DNA of 64,000 bases from Nitrosomonadales bacterium (GTDB lineage: Bacteria; Pseudomonadota; Gammaproteobacteria; Burkholderiales; Nitrosomonadaceae). Under the pieces are notes generated by a model. It made no database searches and was not told where the DNA came from. It saw only the letters and a program-made list of their open reading frames with translations. The DNA lies in contig VFJL01000065.1 in the NCBI GenBank assembly GCA_009886095.1, positions 1 to 64,000 of the forward strand, given 5' to 3'. A program made the translations under genes and the position numbers. Positions 57,222 through 64,000 of this stretch are shown one piece after another. Positions within the stretch are counted from its first letter, which is position 1. The number at the start of each line of letters is the position of its first letter.

Positions 57222-58601
57222 TTAACCTCGTAAAATATGTAATAAAGTATTAAAGTCTCGGTTCGTCGTTGGGTCAGAAGCACGCAGCTCGGCTATTTTT
57301 CGATATCCGTGTAGTACCGTCGTATGATCTCTTCCACCAAAAGCTTCCCCAATATCAGGAAGACTCAAGGGTGTTAGTTCCTTAGCTATGGCCATGGCCA
57401 TTTGTCTTGGTCTTGCAACGATACGTGCACGATTTTTTGAATACATTTCGGCGACCTTGATCTTATAGTAATCTGCCACAGTTTTTTGGATATTTTCAAC
57501 TGAAATTTGACGGTTTTGTACAGCTAATAAGTCTTTCAGTGCCTCCTTTGCCAAATCTAGGGATAACGAATGACTGGTAAAACGGGAATAAGCGAGGACT
57601 CGTTTCAACGCACCCTCTAATTCACGCACGTTAGAACGAATGTGTTTGGCAATAAAAAAGGCGATATTCTCATCCAGCGATATCTTTTCCAGTAGCGCCT
57701 TTTTCAACAGGATGGCAACACGCATTTCTAGTTCTGGTGGTTCAACCGCAACGGTTAAACCCCATCCAAAACGGGAAATTAACCGCTCTTCCATGCCGGA
57801 AATTTCCTTGGGATAAGAATCACAAGTAATGATTACTTGTTTGTGTGCTTCGATTAGGGCGTTAAAAGCATAAAAAAACTCCTCTTGGGTGCGATTCTTG
57901 CCACCAAAAAATTGAATATCGTCAATCAGGAGCAGGTCAAGCGAGTGATAGTAGTGCTTAAATTCGTCGAACGCTTTGTGTTGATAAGCCCGCACCACAT
58001 CAGAAACATATTGCTCTGCGTGGATATAACGAATCTTGGCTTGATTATTGTGTTCCAGTACCAAATTTCCAATAGCTTGAATTAGGTGAGTCTTACCCAG
58101 CCCAACTCCACCATAAATGAAAAGTGGATTATAGGCAGCCCCCGGATATTCTGCGACCTGGATCGCAGCCGCGCGAGCGAGTTGGTTGGCTTTTCCAGTG
58201 ACAAAATTGTCAAAAGTAAAAGAAGGGTTCAGTCGACTCAGATTTTTCCCTGTGGGTACAGGCCGTATCAAATGAGTTTTTGTAGTGGAAGTCGCATGAG
58301 GGAGGATTTGGGTTTTCCCTGTTAAACTGCTTATTTTTTCATCAGCCTGATCGGCAAACGTTAATTGGAGTTGTATAATTCTTGAAAAGTGATTTTCCGC
58401 CATCTGCTCGATACGGACGAGGAAGTTTTCTTTGACCCATTGCAGGACAAAACGATTTGGAGCAACAAGTATTAGCTTGTCCGGGGTGCTATCTGAGAAA
58501 TCCAACCGCAGCGGTTTAATCCAAGTATTGAATTGTTGAATGCTCAGTTCTTTTGCGAAATGTCCAAGACAGGAATTCCAAAAAGTATCTGCGGTTACCA
58601 T
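57222..58601 (-). CDS. dnaA: Chromosomal replication initiator DnaA
   Basis: [38 protein letters not shown]. Confidence 0.99.
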   Translation of the reverse strand: MVTADTFWNSCLGHFAKELSIQQFNTWIKPLRLDFSDSTPDKLILVAPNRFVLQWVKENFLVRIEQMAENHFSRIIQLQLTFADQADEKISSLTGKTQILPHATSTTKTHLIRPVPTGKNLSRLNPSFTFDNFVTGKANQLARAAAIQVAEYPGAAYNPLFIYGGVGLGKTHLIQAIGNLVLEHNNQAKIRYIHAEQYVSDVVRAYQHKAFDEFKHYYHSLDLLLIDDIQFFGGKNRTQEEFFYAFNALIEAHKQVIITCDSYPKEISGMEERLISRFGWGLTVAVEPPELEMRVAILLKKALLEKISLDENIAFFIAKHIRSNVRELEGALKRVLAYSRFTSHSLSLDLAKEALKDLLAVQNRQISVENIQKTVADYYKIKVAEMYSKNRARIVARPRQMAMAIAKELTPLSLPDIGEAFGGRDHTTVLHGYRKIAELRASDPTTNRDFNTLLHILRG

Positions 58602-58681
58602 AATTTTTATTGAATGCGTATCAGAAAAACGAGAGATCCGGCAGCGCTAAGCCTTCGACATTTTAGACCCTTTCAACATGC

Positions 58682-58690
58682 TTATCCACA
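58682..58690 (+). promoter_or_regulatory. Consensus DnaA box TTATCCACA
   Basis: Exact match in the dnaA-rpmH intergenic region. Confidence 0.8.
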
Positions 58691-58768
58691 GGTAAAAAAA
58701 TAAAAGTTGACATCAACCCCTGTCCAGAGTTGTAATGCCACGTTTATTTACTAGCCCTTAGAGGAAAA

Positions 58769-58903
58769 ATGAAGCGTACCTATCAGCCATCCGTTACTCG
58801 GAGGAAGCGCACCCATGGTTTCTTAGTTCGTATGAAGACTCGAGGCGGAGCTGCTGTAATTCGGGCTCGTCGTGCTAAGGGTCGTAAACGCTTGGGAGTT
58901 TAG
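58769..58903 (+). CDS. rpmH: 50S ribosomal protein L34 (missing from the ORF track)
   Basis: [44 protein letters not shown]. Confidence 0.99.
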   Translation: MKRTYQPSVTRRKRTHGFLVRMKTRGGAAVIRARRAKGRKRLGV

Positions 58904-58936
58904 TTTTAGATCAGATCGAAAATTTTTTAATACTTC

Positions 58937-59299
58937 TTGTGGATTAGTATTATTTATTTTTTGCCGAAAAGTTACCGGTTGCACAATGCAGGAGAGTTTT
59001 CCGCCGTCCTCCGGTCAAGATGTTTTGCCAGCAGCGAATTTTTTCAGATTTTTGCCAGACCTAACAATCTTGTACATCCGCGTTTGGGGTTAATAGTTGC
59101 AGGGAAGGTTGAGCATCTTGCGGTTAATCGCAACAGGGCGAAACGGTTGTTGCGCGAACTGTTTCGCATGCGGCAGCAATACTTGGTTGGCCTGGATTTG
59201 GTGGTGCGTCTGCGCCGCCCGCTTCCCTGTGAAGGTTTGTCCAAAGTGACTGCGGAAGCAGAGATGCTCATGATTCAATTGCGACGATGTCGCGAATAA
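58937..59299 (+). CDS. rnpA: Ribonuclease P protein component (start uncertain)
   Basis: [15 protein letters not shown] motif, position after rpmH. Confidence 0.93.
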   Translation: MWISIIYFLPKSYRLHNAGEFSAVLRSRCFASSEFFQIFARPNNLVHPRLGLIVAGKVEHLAVNRNRAKRLLRELFRMRQQYLVGLDLVVRLRRPLPCEGLSKVTAEAEMLMIQLRRCRE

Positions 59300-59496
59300 T
59301 CATCGGCTTTATCAAGCTGTACCAATATTTTTTGAGCCCGCTTCTTGGATCTTCGTGTCGATTCAGCCCCTCTTGCTCTCACTATGCATGCGAGGCGTTG
59401 ATCAAGCATGGATTGATACGGGGAATGCTGCTGAGTGTGTGGCGGATACTGCGGTGTAATCCTTGGGGTTGTGGAGGACATGATCCGGTTCCTTAG
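59287..59496 (+). CDS. yidD: Membrane protein insertion efficiency factor YidD
   Basis: [37 protein letters not shown]. Confidence 0.97.
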   Translation: MSRIIIGFIKLYQYFLSPLLGSSCRFSPSCSHYACEALIKHGLIRGMLLSVWRILRCNPWGCGGHDPVP

Positions 59497-59569
59497 GGGT
59501 TATCAGAGCTTGAATTATTTACGGTACGGCTTGTAGCCGTTATCGTTAAAACTAAAATTGTAAAGTAAG

Positions 59570-61270
59570 ATGGACACAAAAAAACTTGTACTTTTCATAA
59601 TTTTTTCTACGTCGTTGTTATTCCTGTGGGATGCATGGCAAAGAGAACAACAACCTTCCTCCCCAAGCACTTTAGTAGCCAAGGGGTCTGCGAATGGGCC
59701 ATCTTCCCATCTTCGGGATGAGACGCCAGTGCCGGGAGAAGGGCTTGTTTCAGCACAACCAGGCAAGGGCGCCAGTTCGTCAAATGCCACCGCCCCTGTG
59801 GCGGAGACAGGTGGGCAACTTGAGTCAGGAGAAAAAATTCTGGTCAAGACCGACATGATAACTGCACAAATTGACACTGCAGGTGGCGATTTGCGCAGTG
59901 TTGAATTGTTGTTTCACCCGGAAAGGGGAGATAGAAATAAACCATACGCATTGTTACAAAATCAACCTGAACGTATTAATGTAGCTCAGTCAGGGATGAT
60001 TGGGGAGGGGTTACCAAGCCACAAAACCCGTTATACAGCAGTTTCGAGCAACTATGTTTTGGCTGCCGATCAAGACAAGATTGAGGTACGCCTCCTTGCG
60101 CCCGAGACCGACGGAGTGCAAGTAACCAAGGTTTATACTTTCTATCGTAGCAGTTATATCATTGACGTCGGTTTCGAGGTTGTCAATCGAGGTACTGTGG
60201 CAATTCAGCCATTCTCCTATTTCCAGATTCTACATGATAGCCCCCCTCCGGATGCTTCACTCTTTATGGTACCCACTTATACCGGTGCGGCGATGTATAC
60301 GGAGCAGGAAAAATTCAAAAAAATAGAGTTTTCCGCTCTGGATAAGAATAATGCGAGCTACCCTAAAAACTCCGACAATGGTTGGATTGCAATGCTGGAA
60401 CATTATTTCGTCACTGCCTGGCTGCCGAAAGACAAGTCTCCGCGAGAATACTATGCAAAGCGACAAAGTGAGAACAGGTATTCCGCCGGCGTGATTGTTC
60501 CAGTAGGCCTGATTGAGCCGGATCAGACCGTCGTTGTTGACGTACCACTTTATGTTGGCCCCCAGGAACAGAGCAAGCTCGCGGCGTTGGCACCGGGACT
60601 CGATCTCACGGTGGATTATGGATGGCTGACCGTAATTGGTGCGCCATTATTCTGGCTGCTTTCCGTGTACCACTCTTTGACCGAAAACTGGGGAGTGGCG
60701 ATTATCCTTCTGACGCTGTCGGTCAAACTAGTGTTCTTTCCATTATCCGCAGCGGGCTATCGTTCTATGGCAAAAATGCGGGTTGTCGCACCCAAGCTCC
60801 AGAAATTACGCGAACAGCATGGGAACGACCGGCAACGCATGCACCAAGCAATGATGGAATTTTATAAGACGGAAAAAATCAACCCGTTGGGTGGTTGCTT
60901 GCCCATCTTAGTCCAGATACCCGTATTTATCTCACTTTTTTGGGTATTACTTGCCAGCGTAGAGCTGCGATACGCACCGTTTGTGCTTTGGATAGAGGAT
61001 ATGTCATCACCGGATCCTTACTATGTGATGCCGATCATTATGGGGGTTTCTATGTATATTCAGTCCAAGCTCAGTCCGGCTCCCACGGATCCGATTCAGG
61101 CTAAGGTAATGCAAATAATGCCCTTTGCCTTCAGTATTTTCTTTTTCTTTTTCCCTGCAGGGCTAGTGCTGTATTCGCTGACGAACAATATACTTTCTAT
61201 TGCGCAGCAATGGCAGATTACGCGCATGATCGAACGCGCTGCCGCCGCCGCTGAAAACAAGAAGAAGTGA
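59570..61270 (+). CDS. yidC: Membrane protein insertase YidC
   Basis: Position plus MAKMRVVAPKLQKLREQHGNDRQRMHQAMMEFYKTEKINPLGGCLPILVQIPVFISLFWVL. Confidence 0.98.
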   Translation: MDTKKLVLFIIFSTSLLFLWDAWQREQQPSSPSTLVAKGSANGPSSHLRDETPVPGEGLVSAQPGKGASSSNATAPVAETGGQLESGEKILVKTDMITAQIDTAGGDLRSVELLFHPERGDRNKPYALLQNQPERINVAQSGMIGEGLPSHKTRYTAVSSNYVLAADQDKIEVRLLAPETDGVQVTKVYTFYRSSYIIDVGFEVVNRGTVAIQPFSYFQILHDSPPPDASLFMVPTYTGAAMYTEQEKFKKIEFSALDKNNASYPKNSDNGWIAMLEHYFVTAWLPKDKSPREYYAKRQSENRYSAGVIVPVGLIEPDQTVVVDVPLYVGPQEQSKLAALAPGLDLTVDYGWLTVIGAPLFWLLSVYHSLTENWGVAIILLTLSVKLVFFPLSAAGYRSMAKMRVVAPKLQKLREQHGNDRQRMHQAMMEFYKTEKINPLGGCLPILVQIPVFISLFWVLLASVELRYAPFVLWIEDMSSPDPYYVMPIIMGVSMYIQSKLSPAPTDPIQAKVMQIMPFAFSIFFFFFPAGLVLYSLTNNILSIAQQWQITRMIERAAAAAENKKK

Positions 61271-61366
61271 GCAGAGAGCGGTTTGTCCATACCTATAAAC
61301 TCTGAAACTGGATCACACGCATTAACTATTGGCTAAGCTTCTGATTTTTGGTTCAATTTAACCTCA

Positions 61367-62722
61367 ATGGCAAATACCGACATCATTGCTGCCATTGCTA
61401 CTCCGCCGGGGCGAGGCGGCATTGGTGTGGTGAGAATTTCTGGTCAAAACCTGCAACCATTAGCCCGGGCGGTTCTTGGTTATATCCCTAAGCAACGTTA
61501 CGCCAGCTTAAGCAAATTTCTCGATAAGAATGGGTTGGTCATAGATCAGGGCATTGCTCTTTATTTTCCCGCACCGCATTCTTACACCGGTGAAGATATA
61601 CTGGAGTTACAGGGTCATGGTGGCCAGGCAATAATGAGCCTGTTGCTTTCCAGTTGTCTCGCTGCTGGAGCTAGGGTGGCGCAACCCGGGGAGTTTACTC
61701 TGCGCGCTTTTCTTAACAACAAGCTAGATCTTGCCCAGGCTGAAAGTGTGGCTGACATCATAGACGCCAGCACCAACGAAGCTGCGCGCTGTGCCATGCG
61801 GTCATTGCAAGGGGAGTTTTCTGTCACTATCCGCACCTTGGTGCAGGCAGTTACCGGCTTGCGCATGCTGGTCGAAGCAACGCTGGACTTTCCAGAGGAA
61901 GAAACGGATTCTCTGCAATACGCTGATGTGCATGGTAAGCTCAAAAGCATTCAGATGCGACTAGAGTGTGTGCTTACATCGTCCCGACAAGGCAGCTTGC
62001 TTCGTGATGGTATGTGCATAGTGCTGGTGGGTCAGCCTAACGTCGGCAAATCTAGTCTTATGAATCGATTGGCCGAAGAGGAGGTGGCTATTGTCGCCGA
62101 AATTCCCGGCACTACTCGAGACGCTGTTCGCCATACGATCAATCTGGAAGGTGTGCCATTGCATCTGATAGATACCGCTGGCCTGCGGGAAACGAATGAC
62201 ATTGTGGAACAAATAGGCATTGCACGCACTCGCGCTGCTATCGAGAAAGCTGATCTAGCGCTGTTGTTGGTAGACAGCCATTTGGGTGCTACCCTCGAGG
62301 ATTGGGCGATACTAAATACTTTTCCCGCAGGATTGCCAGTAATCCAAGTATTTAACAAAATAGATATATCGCACGAAGCTCCGCGAGTCAAAAGTGAAGA
62401 AGGAAGATTGGAGATTTATCTTTCCGCCAAGACCGGCGCCGGGATAGAATTATTACAGCAGAAACTGCAGGAAATTATTGGCTGGCAGTCACCTTCTGAG
62501 GGTGAGGGTCTGTTCATGGCGCGCCATCGCCATCTGCAGGCTTTGGCAGAAACCAAAAGACATCTGGAGAGAGCGGTCGAGATAACCAGATGCGGCAGTC
62601 AATCAGAGTTGTTAGCGGAAGAGTTGCGACTTGCTCAATCGGCGCTGTCATCTATTACCGGTGAATTCAGTGCTGACGCCTTGCTGGGCGAGATATTTTC
62701 TCACTTTTGTATCGGAAAGTAA
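61367..62722 (+). CDS. mnmE: tRNA modification GTPase MnmE
   Basis: TIAAIATPPGRGGIGVVRISG-like start; GQPNVGKSSLMN; C-terminal GEIFSHFCIGK. Confidence 0.99.
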   Translation: MANTDIIAAIATPPGRGGIGVVRISGQNLQPLARAVLGYIPKQRYASLSKFLDKNGLVIDQGIALYFPAPHSYTGEDILELQGHGGQAIMSLLLSSCLAAGARVAQPGEFTLRAFLNNKLDLAQAESVADIIDASTNEAARCAMRSLQGEFSVTIRTLVQAVTGLRMLVEATLDFPEEETDSLQYADVHGKLKSIQMRLECVLTSSRQGSLLRDGMCIVLVGQPNVGKSSLMNRLAEEEVAIVAEIPGTTRDAVRHTINLEGVPLHLIDTAGLRETNDIVEQIGIARTRAAIEKADLALLLVDSHLGATLEDWAILNTFPAGLPVIQVFNKIDISHEAPRVKSEEGRLEIYLSAKTGAGIELLQQKLQEIIGWQSPSEGEGLFMARHRHLQALAETKRHLERAVEITRCGSQSELLAEELRLAQSALSSITGEFSADALLGEIFSHFCIGK

Positions 62723-62794
62723 TTTCTGGCCTATTTTATTTGGCCGCTATGCTCTGTTGTATGGAACAAAATAGACTATGGGCGTTCCCCAAAA

Positions 62795-62812
62795 ATGTTT
62801 CACGTGAAACAT
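62795..62812. promoter_or_regulatory. parS centromere-like ParB-binding site
   Basis: ATGTTTCACGTGAAACAT perfect palindrome, matches parS consensus TGTTTCACGTGAAACA. Confidence 0.95.
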
Positions 62813-62930
62813 TCATCTAATCTCTAAAGATCATGCCGACCTTCCCTGGCGACCAAGAGACGCACTTACATCAGCATTTGTTTTACCGTAGAATGTTTTC
62901 CTTCCGGACTCTTGATGACTATTAATACCG

Positions 62931-64000
62931 ATGGGTTTCTCTGAAAATTTTGACGTGATTGTGGTGGGTGGCGGCCATGCTGGCACTGAAGCGGCGCTTG
63001 CTGCTGCGCGTATGGGGCAAAAAACACTGTTGCTTTCGCACAATATCGAAACGCTGGGACAAATGTCGTGCAATCCGTCCATTGGCGGCATAGGCAAGGG
63101 GCACTTGGTTAAGGAAGTAGATGCGCTGGGCGGCGTCATGGCCGCTGCCACCGACGAGGCTGGCATCCAGTTTCGAATACTCAATTCCAGCAAGGGGCCG
63201 GCAGTGCGTGCGACCCGTGCTCAAGTTGACCGAACACTCTATCGTCAGGCAATTCGCTATCGTTTGGAAAACCAGCCCAATCTTTGGTTGTTCCAGCAAG
63301 CGGTAGATGATCTTACGCTTGAAGGTGATCGGGTCACAGGAGTCGTCACTCAACTGGGAATAAGGTTTTCCGCTTGCGCGGTTGTACTGACTGCCGGTAC
63401 ATTTCTTGGTGGTTTGGCACATATCGGAACAAGTAATTTCCAAGCGGGGAGGGCCGGCGATCCGCCGTCTATCAGTCTTGCGCTTCGTTTGCGTGAAATG
63501 AAGCTTCCAGTAGGGCGGCTGAAAACTGGTACACCACCGCGCATTGATGGACGCAGTATAGATTATTCGGGAATGATGGAACAAGCTGGTGATAACCCTG
63601 TGCCAGTATTTTCGTTCCTAGGCAGTGTTTTCCAGCACCCGTACCAACTGTCCTGCTGGATTACCCACACCAACAACAAGACTCACGACATTATTCGTGC
63701 AGGTTTGGATCGGTCGCCATTGTTCGCCGGCACAATCGAAGGTGTCGGACCACGTTATTGTCCTTCCATCGAAGATAAGGTGGTACGGTTTTCCGCCAAA
63801 GAATCACACCAGATTTTTCTTGAACCGGAAGGACTCAATACTCACGAGGTGTACCCCAACGGAATATCGACCAGTTTACCATTCGATATGCAGGTTGACT
63901 TGGTGCGCTCGATCAAAGGGCTGGAAAATGCGCATATTATACGACCTGGCTACGCCATCGAATACGATTATTTTGATCCGCGTGGACTCAAGAGCTCTCT
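62931..64000 (+). CDS. mnmG: tRNA uridine-5-carboxymethylaminomethyl modification enzyme MnmG (truncated by window end; missing from ORF track)
   Basis: [68 protein letters not shown]. Confidence 0.98.
   Translation, partial: MGFSENFDVIVVGGGHAGTEAALAAARMGQKTLLLSHNIETLGQMSCNPSIGGIGKGHLVKEVDALGGVMAAATDEAGIQFRILNSSKGPAVRATRAQVDRTLYRQAIRYRLENQPNLWLFQQAVDDLTLEGDRVTGVVTQLGIRFSACAVVLTAGTFLGGLAHIGTSNFQAGRAGDPPSISLALRLREMKLPVGRLKTGTPPRIDGRSIDYSGMMEQAGDNPVPVFSFLGSVFQHPYQLSCWITHTNNKTHDIIRAGLDRSPLFAGTIEGVGPRYCPSIEDKVVRFSAKESHQIFLEPEGLNTHEVYPNGISTSLPFDMQVDLVRSIKGLENAHIIRPGYAIEYDYFDPRGLKSS

Overview
Chromosomal window from a betaproteobacterium (gene content and synteny suggest Nitrosomonadales/Gallionellaceae-like; taxonomy is inference). 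The right part is the replication-origin neighbourhood: gyrB-dnaN-dnaA on the minus strand, diverging from rpmH-rnpA-yidD-yidC-mnmE-[parS]-mnmG. The middle carries riboflavin genes, nusB, thiL, pgpA, recA, recX, alaS, trxB, a RegB/RegA-like two-component pair, glyA and nrdR. A beta-oxidation cluster lies at 16.4-24.8 kb. The accessory parts are the most interesting. (1) A complete-looking 4.75-kb integrated element sits in tRNA-Thr(CGT), with 46-bp att repeats and int, AlpA, DUF3987 and TerS-like genes; it resembles a minimal phage satellite. (2) An orphan, rearranged contractile-injection-system fragment (spike, sheath, tube) has a decayed gene inside it. (3) A 4.1-kb cargo interrupts the recX-alaS neighbourhood: a broken MmeI-like methyltransferase that has absorbed three different palindromic repeats, followed by a tightly packed 84-aa ORF / nucleotidyltransferase / unknown-gene operon. 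(4) AlaRS carries an in-frame insertion of about 84 aa. (5) A MITE-like repeat family has at least 5 copies or remnants, and a separate 203-bp nested palindrome lies between glyA and gyrB. (6) An integrase/hsdM scar lies beside tRNA-Arg(CCT). All family calls come from reading the sequence; no database search was run.
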